Assembly: GCA_902729315.2 (NCBI GenBank)
Contig: LR746274.1
Span: 6,073,037-6,137,036, forward strand
Direction: 5' to 3'
From: Spirodela intermedia
Taxonomy: Eukaryota > Streptophyta > Magnoliopsida > Alismatales > Araceae
Length of the DNA: 64,000 bases
Shown here one piece after another: positions 48,665 through 58,724 of the stretch. Each line of letters starts with the position of its first letter. Position 1 is the first letter of the stretch. The notes under the pieces are model-generated. The model was given only the letters and a program-made list of their open reading frames with translations, was not told where the DNA came from and ran no database searches. Both the position numbers and the translations under genes were made by a program.

Positions 48665-49036
48665 CTTGAAGACGACCACACCATATTCATTCTTGATTCC
48701 ATCTTCGGGGATTACGTCCTCCGCTTTCTCCTGCAATCCGACGGCTTCCGCGGTCGACGAGGTATCTGCAGCAGCGACGGCAGGAACCAGAGACTGGGAG
48801 GGAGTCATTGACGGGGAAGAGCCCTCGCTCGAATCCGAGTGGCGGCTCTCGTTGATGGCGGCAGCGGCGGGCGAAGCTCCGCCCGATGGGTCCTCTTGAC
48901 GGGGCGGCGCTTCCACGGCGGGGCACGGCGCCAGCGAGGGGAGCGGGTCGGAGACCGACTTCGGAGGGCCCTCCGGCGTCGGCAGAGCGGAATGCTGTTG
49001 GCGGGGATCCTCCGTGGAGCGCGAGTGGTGCATCAT
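48665..49036 (-). CDS. Orphan ORF or first exon next to the duplicated promoter, function unknown
   Basis: The minus-strand frame from Met at 49036 runs 124 codons to a possible donor (TTCAAG|GTTGGT at 48665); without splicing it stops at 48584. It is Ser/Pro/Ala/Glu-rich and appears disordered (PTPEGPPKSVSDPL, SSEGSSPSMTPSQS), with the more ordered end EDVIPEDGIKNEYGVVVFK. No family recognised, and no matching second exon was found in 48.1-48.6 kb. It begins only a few bases after the end of the inverted NTF2-like copy, so it may be the relic of a gene cut by that duplication, or be driven by the copied promoter. Confidence 0.45.
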
Positions 49037-49039
49037 TTA

Positions 49040-49862
49040 CTGAAAATAGACTAAAGAAATCAATGATTCACGCGTAATAAGATGTATAGAAAAGCGGAAC
49101 CATACTAGAAACAATGATCGTACCTTAGGTAGAGAATAAAATGCCGATTTGATCTTCTTACTTTTCGAACAGAAAGATCAGTCGGCATAAATCTATACGC
49201 TATCTAAACAAACAAGACGCATCTGTGAGATACCTATGAACGCGTATCAGGGGATCTTCAAATGCCCCGTCTGGGGAATAAATCTCGTAGTCCTGGGACG
49301 TCGCAGTATATCCGTACTTGTGATATAAGTAATCAATCCAATTATCTCAGGTAACATTATGGTAGAAATGTGAATTTGATCAATCAATTCAGATCTTCAC
49401 AAAGCACCCCACTTACAAAAGATTAATCCTACAGCGTCTGAAATTGGAGCATCCTCTTCGCAGAGAATTATCGCGGGAAAACAACGACACCACGCAGGAG
49501 GTGCTCTAGAAATTCCTAGTGTTCTGGTTTTGCCTCTTCGCTCAGTTAACGTAGATGCGAACTTGTTAGTCTTAGAAATTCAGAGCGGCGGAAGGTTAAC
49601 TCGAGAGAACTCACAAGCTGAGAATTTGAGGAAGAATGCCCTCCGATTGGGCCGGGATCCCTTGCCATCCTGCCCCTCTGCCTCACTGCTCTCCAGTCTT
49701 CCCCATTTCACCGAAGAGAGAGTGATACAGATAGGTGGAAAGATAGATAGATAGAGAGAGAGAGAAGAGAGGATCACTATCTCGCGAGAACAAAGCAGAA
49801 GTAACCGCCGCAAGAGGTTTCGAGGTTCGCTGGCGACGAGTGACGCCGCGGGAGAGAGGATG
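49040..49862 (-). pseudogene. Inverted partial copy of the NTF2-like gene (promoter to intron 3), broken
   Basis: The minus strand from 49862 to about 49040 matches 40975-41865 along its length, through leader, exon 1, intron 1, exon 2, exon 3 and part of intron 3. Examples are AACCTCGAAACCTC (leader), GAGGGGCAGGATGGCAAGGG (exon 1), ACTGCGACGTCCC (exon 2) and ATCGGCATTTTATTC (exon 3). In the copy, exon 1 has a stop seven codons after the ATG (GAGCAG|TGA), the exon 2 acceptor region is changed (CACAGG to CACAAG), and the exon 3 acceptor has lost its CAG (TTCGCAG to TTCGAAA). Exons 4-6 are absent. It cannot make the parent protein. Confidence 0.9.
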
Positions 49863-50253
49863 GCGCTGTGCTCATTTCGAAGAAGGGTGACGAAGGCAGT
49901 ACTCCCTCACCCACTCATTTTGAAGAGGATGCAACTCTCTCTCACAGTCGCTCGATCGATCTTTCGCTTTGCTACGTGGAAGATGTAGCAGCACACTCTC
50001 TCTCTCCCTTCTCTGTCTTGTGGGTTTCTTGACCGTCGGTGACTGATTGGTGGGTGGGCAGGAGGAGGAGGGAGGGAGGGCTGCCTCCTTCGGCGGCCGG
50101 CGAAGAGTCAGAGTAGGCGGAGACGACGTGCGTCAAATGCAAGTGCGGCCACAGGCAGGAGTTCCTCTATCGTCAGAAGAGGACCTAAGCTGCCGCCTGT
50201 TCGTCCACGTACCAAATCAAAAGATCGCTCAAGCGACTGTGTGAGAGAGTTGC

Positions 50254-50298
<45 letters not shown>

Positions 50299-51472
50299 GA
50301 ACATGGTAGGTTACGTAGACCTCTCTCTCTCTCTCGCTGCTTTCGTTATCTCACTCCCCCCTCTTTAGAGTTCCCCAACTGGCGCAACGAGAAGAGAGAT
50401 GGCAGGAAGAGCCCGTTTATACAAGTACCCCCCCCAATCGGGCATGTTAATGGACCGGTTCAAATAATGGGTCGGCCCAATGTTCGATATATACATGATC
50501 GGGCCACGCCCATTTCCTTTGATCCAAGGCGATTTGGCGAGTGAAGCTAAATATTTCATTGGTCGAAGCAATGAAGAGTCCTTTATTGATGCAAATATGA
50601 GCGTGTGCTGAAAAGGCCGTTCGTTACGGCGTTATCCACTCAACCGCCCCAAACGGTCGGCTCAGATGGTCAACGACAGCTGCATCAGGTGGGCCCCGGC
50701 ACATTTTAACACCATTTACATTTAATTACTTGTGGGAATAAATAATACATTAAATTAATAAAGAATACCCACCAACTTCGCCGGCGTTCAACCTGCCAGC
50801 TGGGATGGTCAAAATCTCGCCCCCCTCATCTCGCTTTGCCCCGTAACGTGGGGTCCACTTCATATACAGTCACGTCTCTCTCTCTCTAGGAGAGTTGGAT
50901 ATACAGCAGGGCCGAGGTGGAGCCGGGGGGGCCTGTATGATAATGGGCTAGGGCCATAAAATAGTGATTTGCCAGGGCCCACGCCGAATCTTCAAGGACA
51001 CTTCGACTCGGGCAATGCCAGATAGTCGTCATTTTGTCTGACCCTTTCTTCGGGCCTGGGCCCGATGAAGAAGATATCTCGATTGGCCCGGCTCGGCCCG
51101 CTGACGCCACCGATCACTCGCAAAAAAAAGCTAAATGCGGCGAGCAAATCTCCAATAAATGAATTAATATGTGAAAATTAAATCATACTCCCTGTCGGAA
51201 ATTAGTTTACGAGTTTGACCACTTCCCCCGCCGGGCCCACCACGAAATGCGGGATTTTCAGGTAAAACGGCCCCAAATTATCTCTCGAAGATGTTGGACT
51301 GATTATTCGTCGCGGTTATTATGGGATTATCGTTCAGATTCGTGATATTTATATAGATATATGTATGTTAATTTACTAGGGGAGCTCTCAGCTCCCAACC
51401 CACCCTCCGGTCAGCCCTGGCTCTTCCTCCCCAACACGCCGCCCCTCTTTTTGGTCTGCCAATACATCACGC
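49863..51472. other. Intergenic region, no gene recognised
   Basis: A (GA)n tract at 50257-50295 and CT tracts at 49995-50010 and 50320-50336. Many GGGCC motifs at 50450-51100. A small frame near 50125-50190 (+) reads TTCVKCKCGHRQEFLYRQ, with closely spaced Cys residues, but has no extension and no known domain. Confidence 0.45.
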
Positions 51473-51952
51473 ATGGAGAGAAGGTTCGGCGCCGATGGCT
51501 GGGAAGAGGAAGCGCCGCGGCGGGTCAACGGGTTCCGCCGCTCGCTGACCATGCCGGAGCTCGAACAGGCAGCGGAGGCCATTGGCGGGCAGCGCAAGAA
51601 GTGGGCGGCGGAGGGCCTCCGCCACCACCGCAGCGACGAGAGCGACTACCGCCGCCGCGACGGCGGCGACGGCGGCAGCGGCGGAAGCAGGTACACGAGC
51701 CTCCGGGACCTGATGATGCCCCCGTCGTCACCGTCTCCGACGGCGGTGCCGCCGCCTTACTTCCCAATTCGGAATCGCCTGGTCAAGCACGCGGCCCACG
51801 CTTATCTCCAGCCGATGGCTGCTTCCCCAAAGCCCTCCGACGGCGAGGGCTGCTTCTCTTGGCTCTGCGACGGTTTCTCGGGCGGCTGGCTGATTCCGGC
51901 GATCCGCCGCTGGTTCAGTCGCCGGAAAACCCCCGCCGGCGACCAGTGCTGA
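51473..51952 (+). CDS. Conserved plant protein of unknown function
   Basis: A single exon, 159 residues. A charged N-terminus with GFRRSLTMPELEQA is followed by a disordered Arg/Asp/Gly stretch. Then come YTSLRDLMMPPSSPSP and FPIRNRLVKHAAHAYLQPM (98-116), a block I recognise from short uncharacterised plant proteins. The C-terminal part is aromatic and Cys-containing (CFSWLCDGFSGGWLIPAIRR), possibly membrane-peripheral. GC-rich coding bias supports a real gene. No function is known to me. Confidence 0.65.
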   Translation: MERRFGADGWEEEAPRRVNGFRRSLTMPELEQAAEAIGGQRKKWAAEGLRHHRSDESDYRRRDGGDGGSGGSRYTSLRDLMMPPSSPSPTAVPPPYFPIRNRLVKHAAHAYLQPMAASPKPSDGEGCFSWLCDGFSGGWLIPAIRRWFSRRKTPAGDQC

Positions 51953-52936
51953 CCAGGGCCGTCGCCGGCGCCGGGAGATTCGGTGGGCAGGTCCTTCATT
52001 TTCGTCCTCTTCTCCATATTTTTTTTCCGGTCGCGGTAATTACTCGACTCGTTTTAGTGGTCCCTTTTGTTTTCTTAGTTATTTTTTTATTATCATAATA
52101 TTCGCCCACGTTTTTCATTTCTAATTTTTTAAAGAAAATTGAGAGCGTCGTTGCCTTTTTTTAAATTTTCGCTCGTTGACTGGGCCCTTCCGCAGGTCCA
52201 GCCCAGCCCATTTACTCCCCCCTCTCCGCAATATTTATGGGCCAGAAGAGTCCACGCTCATAATGGGCTGGCTCTGCGACTATGGGCCTTACCGTGATGG
52301 AGGCTCATATAAGGCCCCAAAAATACCACGGTCTGTTCGCATCGACGGTCCTCCACACGTCCCATCACCACGTGGGGGGCATCGGCTTGAGCTGGACGAA
52401 AACAGAGAGAAAGAGACGGGGGGAGAGAGAGAGAGCCCGGAATACGTTGGCAAATCGTGGGCTGACTGGCATCTTTTGGAATCTACTTTGTAAAGTCGGT
52501 GACATTCATTAATCATCAATCCCGAATACATACCGTCTTAGTATGTTAGAGAGAGAAAGAGGGGAATATGCCAGGTAGGAAATCTGAAGGGGCCGGGCCT
52601 GGCCCGGAAGGAGCCCATAACTGGGCCTCTCTTGTGAAGCCCGGGTTTGGGCGGGGGCAGAGTGTCGGCTACGTAGTGGAGGATGGAGGGAGAGGGGTAC
52701 CAGGCCGGGCTTTCACTTACCTCGGCCTGTCAACACGGCCCGTGCATTATTTTACATGCATGGCAGCTCGCACGGACGGGAGAGGACGTACAAAACGACG
52801 ACGGTGGGGTTACCGTGGGCCGTACGGAACGCGCGTTCCCGTCCTCTCCGGCCACCATAAGTTCTATCTCTCTCTCTCTCTCTTTCTTGCTGTCTGTCCT
52901 TCCTCTCTCTCTCTCTCTCTCTCTCTAAGCTTCAGA
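51953..52936. other. Intergenic region and OVATE gene promoter
   Basis: GGCCCA/TGGGCC motifs cluster at 52180-52310 and 52590-52650. CT tracts at 52868-52883 and 52905-52926 lie in the OVATE leader, the second ending 12 bp before the ATG. Confidence 0.6.
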
Positions 52937-53503
52937 ATGCTGTCGTTCTCCAGCAAGAAGAGGCTGCCGCTGGCGGCGGCGCTAGGCTGCAGCTGCCGGA
53001 GGACAACGCTGGGGTCTCTCTTCTCGTTCCCGCCTGCGAAGGCCAAGCCGGAGGCGGCTACCAACTTCGGCGGCAAGCGACACCAACACCGCCGTCGCCG
53101 CGGCGGCCGACCTCTCTGGAACGAGCCTCCTCAGTCACCCTCCACCGCCGCAACGTCCCCCCGCGAGACCACCATCTCTCCTCCGTTCACCGAGGCCACG
53201 TCGTCCCCTCGCTGCGCCCTCTGGGCGACAGCGGCGGAGAAGCGGCCCCCCCGCGGCGCCGCCAAGGGAAGGCTAGCGGAGAGCGTACCGGTGGTGAAGG
53301 TCTCCCACCAACCACTCCAAGACTTCCGGGAATCAATGCTGCAGATGATCCTTGAGGAGGAGATCTTCGCTTGGGAGGACCTGCGGGAGCTCCTCCGCTG
53401 CTTCCTCGTTCTCAACTCCCCCCATCACCATGACGCCATTCTCATCGCCTTCTCCGATATCTGCACCGGCGTCTTCTCCGCCGCCGCCACCGCCACCGCG
53501 TAG
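52937..53503 (+). CDS. OVATE family protein (transcriptional repressor)
   Basis: A single exon, 188 residues. The C-terminal OVATE domain covers about residues 116-176: ESVPVVKVSHQPLQDFRESM, LQMILEEEIFAWEDLRELLR, CFLVLNSPHHHDAILIAFSD. OFPs are nuclear repressors that partner with KNOX/BELL homeodomain and TRM proteins and control organ shape and secondary wall formation. The N-terminal part is basic and low in complexity (KRHQHRRRRGGR, likely a nuclear localisation signal). Small single-exon size is usual. The Met at 52937 lies directly after a (CT)n leader; the longer upstream frame runs through repeats and is not used. Confidence 0.92.
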   Translation: MLSFSSKKRLPLAAALGCSCRRTTLGSLFSFPPAKAKPEAATNFGGKRHQHRRRRGGRPLWNEPPQSPSTAATSPRETTISPPFTEATSSPRCALWATAAEKRPPRGAAKGRLAESVPVVKVSHQPLQDFRESMLQMILEEEIFAWEDLRELLRCFLVLNSPHHHDAILIAFSDICTGVFSAAATATA

Positions 53504-53766
53504 CTTCGCGCCGCTGTTATCGTCTTCTCCCTCCATCTTCGCCGCCGCCAGAAAAGTTCACCCTGTCCAGTAATTACTACTTCAGAGTATTCAATTATCT
53601 CGGGCTCGAAGAGGAATTGTTATTCTCCCCCGATATTTTACAGATAAATGATCCCTCGCCTTTTCATAAACGTACCCATTAAGCGTGGGGGTGGGCACAT
53701 ATTCTTTTATATTTCAACAAAAAATATTTTAAAAATTCCGGACTATGAATATTAATAATTATTATA

Positions 53767-53814
<48 letters not shown>

Positions 53815-55033
53815 GTCCATGAGACCACTCTACTGGTGGCCTATTAAGATAGAATCTTGACACGTATCTAGAATGCCAGAATGGTCCGAGAAGTTCCGCT
53901 CTGGCCCGATAAGGACGGTGAGACTGGCCCGTTCTCTTCGCACGTGAGATGGGCCCCTTCGTATTATGTACCTGTCATAAATGAGCTTCTACACATATAT
54001 ATAGAATTGTATGAGGGTGTACGGATCTACGTGGCTCCCCACAGCGTCGTAGAACAGCGTGTTGGACTGGGCCAAACATGGGCCGATGGACTTCATAGAA
54101 ACGCTTGTTGGCCTTAATGGTCTATCCGTGGCCCATCAGGATGCATGCGCCGCCATTCAGTATCTCCTTCTTCTCTCTGTCTCTCTCTCTATCTCTCTCT
54201 CTCTCTCTATCTATCTGCCTCTCTCCCCACTCGCACCCTTGCCCTCTCCTCTTCGTTGATCATGGGTGTTTCTCTCTCTGGGCTCTTCTTGCCCTCCGAT
54301 AATTTTAACAGCAGAGGGCGCCGCCGCCAAGGCGAAGGGGAGGTGCCGCCGCTGTGGGTGTCCGAGGACGGCGACTCCAGGGAAGTGATGACGATGGGGG
54401 GTGATCCTTTCATTGCTCTCAACCGTCTCAATTAATTACTCCGCATTTATTTGTTTCTACGGGGGGTTCAATGCAAAAAAACCTCATTTTTATATGCCCC
54501 TTGCTGCATCAATTTGTGGGCATATCAGTTCATTATTTTTGTTGAATTATTAATAAGCTTCGTGGGACTAGTATTCTTGCATTTTTTTAATTTAAAATAG
54601 GGGGCTCAGTCCAAGATAAAGGCGTCTTAAAGCCGTTGATCTAAATATACGGATACGTGCATAATTTTAATAATACAATGGTAAAAAGTAAGTAGATAGT
54701 TATTATCGGAGGAATAAAGGACTGTCAGAAAAACTGAGTTGGGTGAGGAACTTGGGGAATATCATGGATAATTCCTTGTGGGCAAACGAAACAGACCAAG
54801 TTGAACTAGGGAAGCCCAGGGAAATACACTAATGACGAGGGAATAAAAGAAAGAAAGAAGACCTAGCGTCAATGATCCCTAGCGAGAGAGAGAGAGAGAG
54901 AGAGAGGTCACTGGTTAGCATGCCCCGTCTGTTTCCTTCCTACCAGGGAAACATGAGGAACCATGTAGAGAGAGAGAGAGGGTTGGCGGTTTTCAGTGCC
55001 TTCCATGTCTCAGGGCGGTTCTTCTCTCTGCGG
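53504..55033. other. Intergenic region with TAT microsatellite
   Basis: (TAT)n at 53763-53815 and CT tracts at 54178-54215. A short plus-strand frame (54262-54435, 57 residues, MGVSLSGLFLPSDNF start) is GC-rich but has no recognised family. GA tracts at 54886-54906 and 54967-54981 lie in the GIR1-like 3' side. Confidence 0.5.
53763..53815. repeat. (TAT)n microsatellite
   Basis: About 17 TAT/ATT units immediately followed by TGTCC. Intergenic. Confidence 0.95.
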
Positions 55034-55441
55034 TCAGTTCTTCCTGGTCTTCCTGGAGGTGGAAGAGTTTGGGTTGTTCTTGAGGAAGTCAAGAAGGACG
55101 GTGCTCTTGCAGCGGGGGCATTTTGGGTCGTCCTCCGATAGCATCACGTACATGAGGCAGTGTGGGCAACCCGCCAGCACCATCGCCGCCGCCTCCGGGC
55201 TTGATCCCGGTTTCCCATCCTCCGACTCCGAAGACACACACGAGCTCGGCGGCGATGAAGACGACGTGGACGAACGGTGGGGCGAGTTGCTGAGGTTTCT
55301 ATTTCTCCCGTTGTTTCCACCGCCGCCGCCGTCGTTATTGCGGCCGGCTGAGCTTCCGCCGCCTACCGCCGATGAGCTCCCTCGGGGGCTCCACAGGCTC
55401 GGCCTCTGGTCAATCTTTGGGCTCTTCCCATTTCGGCTCAT
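55034..55441 (-). CDS. GIR1-like protein (GL2-interacting repressor family) lacking the LxLxL EAR motif
   Basis: A single exon, 135 residues. The diagnostic C-terminal zinc-ribbon-like block MVLAGCPHCLMYVMLSEDDP then KCPRCKSTVLLDFL (Cys92, Cys95, Cys108, Cys111) and the SPPSSCVSSE motif (63-72) identify the family. Members recruit TOPLESS through an N-terminal LxLxL motif and repress root-hair or trichome programmes. Here the N-terminus reads MSRNGKSPKIDQRPSLWSPR; the leucines expected after SPK are replaced, so the EAR motif is absent. The Met at 55441 matches the family MSR start, and an in-frame Met 19 codons upstream (55498) is less likely. The middle is a Gly/Asn/Ser-rich disordered stretch. 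Confidence 0.88.
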   Translation of the reverse strand: MSRNGKSPKIDQRPSLWSPRGSSSAVGGGSSAGRNNDGGGGGNNGRNRNLSNSPHRSSTSSSSPPSSCVSSESEDGKPGSSPEAAAMVLAGCPHCLMYVMLSEDDPKCPRCKSTVLLDFLKNNPNSSTSRKTRKN

Positions 55442-55767
55442 GTCTTCGTCTTCTTCTTCCCCTTCCCACTTCTTGACGAAGATCTTCCGGCGCTGCATTT
55501 CATAAGACAGAAAAAGGAAGAAAACGGAGGACGTAAGAAACCAGGGGAGAATTCGCAGGGGGGTGGCGGCGAGCTGTCATAATACATTGATGTTAAGGCG
55601 CCGCTTTCAGCCTTTGATCTCTCTTAGCGGAGGAAAGGTGGAAACTACGCCGTTGGATATCACTCCGGCGGCGGAGCAACTGCTGCTGCTGCTGCTGCTG
55701 GTATCAAGTCCCTCTCTTTTGGCTTCTGCTGGACGCTGCCCTCCCTACGCCGTTATATAGAGAACGA

Positions 55768-55808
<41 letters not shown>

Positions 55809-55987
55809 TTAATTAATTTCCCTTTTTTCTATGTATCGTTCATTTTTGCGTCTTTATTTAATCAGTAATTGAGGGGGGGAATTAAATGGAATTCAAGGAT
55901 TGGTGGAGGAAGAGTAGTAATGGCATCAAAACTACTGCATGCGGACCGAACTTACCGACATATCTGCTCATTACACACACACACACA

Positions 55988-56018
<31 letters not shown>

Positions 56019-57039
56019 CCCCCTTTCTCCTCGATAACTTGAAATCTCAATAAATACGAGTTATAATTTTTATAATTGTAATATCCTCTTAGATCTTCGT
56101 GCTGGAAATATCGTATATTTCATAAAATTGGATAATCTATATATCACTTGAAGTATAAGAACATTGATGAAAATTAAATGCTCTTGAATCTCATCGATAA
56201 TCATCTGTGTGGTCATTAACACGTATTTAAAAATTCTGTCTTATTGAGTGATCGATGAATCTTGATGCCTCAGCCGGGTAGATGAATCCGTGATAAATCG
56301 TTTGAGAATTATAATCAAAGCATTGACTTTTCCCTGATCTTATTCCACACGTATATGCACAAGATTGTTCGATTTGCCTGTATATTTAGTAATTATTTAC
56401 AGAAAATGATTTCTTATTGGATTACATGTGTATACTGTCGGCCGTGCAGGAAATAGCGGCTAATTGGGAATTAATAATTTTTTTCATACTCTTCAACTAA
56501 CTATCATAGGCAGGGTGTAAAACCCAATTCGAATTTTGTTTTGGTTCGCTCTTATTTGGGTTGGCATGGAACTAAGTGGATCATCATATGGCTATATGTG
56601 TGGATTGTCAACCTTATGCGACAAGCAGTTGACAAATAATCCAATCTTGATTTGTCTTCCAAATGTTCGTGGGTACTTGCAAAACCCAAGTTGTTCAACA
56701 TTAGTTGATTATTCACCTATTTTCTTATTTTCTCTCTTGGTGGGTACTTTATAAAATAACAAGAAATTGTATGGTACCTAATGTGGATGTTACCAAGAGC
56801 TATTGATAGGTGATGACAACCCTCCATGATTCATTCTCAAGTCAAACTTGTCATCTAACGTAATGAGGAGCCGAATTACGTATCAGTGGCTGCCCTTCTC
56901 TTGTCTTAATATCTGTACTAAGAACAACAATCAAGCTACTTCACTGGCACACACTACATGGGCTTTTGGTCAACGAATGTCCAACAATACTAAGTTCCGT
57001 TATCCAACTATTTCCATGCCAAACCATGTGAGAATATTT

Positions 57040-57090
<51 letters not shown>

Positions 57091-57557
57091 ACCTAATGTA
57101 GTAGCTCCCCACAGCCCTGAACGTTGGTGAGAAAAAAATATTCCGAGGGCATTGAATGTAAGGAGCCCAAGTAAGTCAATGCTGGGGAGTTGGATCCCCT
57201 CCTCAAGTCCTTCAAGGGGGTATCATTCAATCTCTTTCTTTGAGTGACAGGTACGGTTATCTCCTCAGATGAAGGCTATTTTCCGCGTCATAAATATCAA
57301 TAAATTATATATATTATCTGGAAAGCATGTTCAGCGAAGGCACGCTTAGTGGGTCCACGACGATTGTGCTGGCTACTTGGTTCACTCGCACGTAGGAGTG
57401 CGCGCGTGCGAGGCGACTGTCGACAGAACCCACAGTGGACATTGATAGTTATGATTTCATTCGTCTCCTCTTACATGCATGCCGTGCCCCTGAGATGGGC
57501 ACTTGGATCCAACGCGTTCTTCTCTCTCTCTCCTCTCTCTCATTCTCTCTCTCTCTC

Positions 57558-57605
<48 letters not shown>

Positions 57606-58724
57606 CCTGTTTCGTATCTTCTCTCTTCAGGGATGAACTGGAATTCTGAGTAGGCTCGCGCCCCCTCCACCCTCCTTTATTTCTGACAAACGTTTATAAT
57701 CTGATGGCAAGTCTTCAATGCTCCAGAAGAAATGAAGTTTCTGAGTGTCTCCTGGGCGCCTCCACTCACGGCGGGCGAACCCCGGCTGAATCGCTCTGGG
57801 CAGTGTTCTGAAGGCTTGATTAGACGCGAGGTCAATCGAGCAGGGTGAGAGAGAGAGTAGACAGAGAGACGCGGGGGGTGGGGGGAGGGGTAAAGCAGGT
57901 GGGCATTCATGTAGACATTTACGGGGATGATATGTTGATGCCAGCTAAACAGCGAGACAACATGCCATGAGAATTGAAAACCCCATTAAGAACATTCAAG
58001 GGGTTCTTTCATTTTCGTCTTTTATTAATGCTTGCAGTTCTTGTTCTTAAAGCTGGGGGCAGTGGGGTGTATCCGCTGCAGCTCCTATTATTACCTACTA
58101 TTACTACCACCCCCCCACTATCTCTTTTCGTAAATCTCTCTCTCTCGCTCCGTCTATCATTCTCTGGCTCCTACCTCTCACTCTCTCATTCTGTCTCCAT
58201 CTTATATTCGCTTTCTCCCCCTCTGTCTCACGCTCACGCTCTCTCTCTCTCTCCCTCTCTCTCTCCCTCACCTCCTATGTGACACTCTTTCACTCTCCTC
58301 CTGCTCAGCACCCCTCCCCTCTCTCTCTCTCTCTCTCTCCAGCTTGCTATAGGCTATTTCAATGCGCCGATTACCCTTAACCTCAGAGAAAACGTGAGGC
58401 GAGACTCCCGATGCTCACACATACACACTTTTGACCGGGCCCATGACAAGGCCAAAAAACGTAGGCCCATTAAGCTCAGAAACTTCGACAGCTTTAGTGG
58501 GCCGTCCTGCTGCAGCCTAGTCCCGGATTAAAACGGGCCAACCACGGAAGACCACCCCGGCCCATTCTTGATTACGATCATGGGCTGGCTATGTTTCAAG
58601 ACCAAGAACGGATCATCAGCCGTCAAACGAACAATCAATCTTTGCTTGAAGGACGATGATGGACCGAATTACGACAATGACACCACAAATCTCAGGGGCT
58701 TGAGGGGAGATGATGACGTGGATG
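55442..58724. other. Long intergenic region, no gene recognised
   Basis: Contains the GIR1-like promoter side with (GA)n at 55770-55803, (CA)n/(CT)n at 55974-56015, and CT tracts at 57040-57090, 57527-57602 and 58132-58342. A GGCCCA/TGGGCC cluster lies at 58435-58590. 56040-56520 is AT-rich. Frames such as 56536-56754 (+) have no recognisable domain. Confidence 0.5.
57039..57090. repeat. (CT)n microsatellite
   Basis: About 24 uninterrupted CT units. A second long tract (about 57520-57602) lies 430 bp further on, interrupted twice. Confidence 0.95.

Noticed and set aside
50125-50190. Cys-rich short frame TTCVKCKCGHRQEFLYRQ
   Set aside because: Stop codons on both sides within about 30 residues, no matching exon and no recognised zinc-finger spacing.
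51361-52098. 245-codon plus-strand frame overlapping the conserved protein at 51473
   Set aside because: Shadow of the GC-rich gene in another frame; composition is Pro/Arg-rich as expected for an off-frame reading.
54262-54435. 57-residue ORF beginning MGVSLSGLFLP
   Set aside because: Follows a CT-rich leader and has good composition, but no family, no signal peptide and no second exon could be supported.
56536-56754. 72-residue ORF with hydrophobic ends
   Set aside because: Isolated in AT-rich DNA, no homology recognised and no conserved start or splice context.
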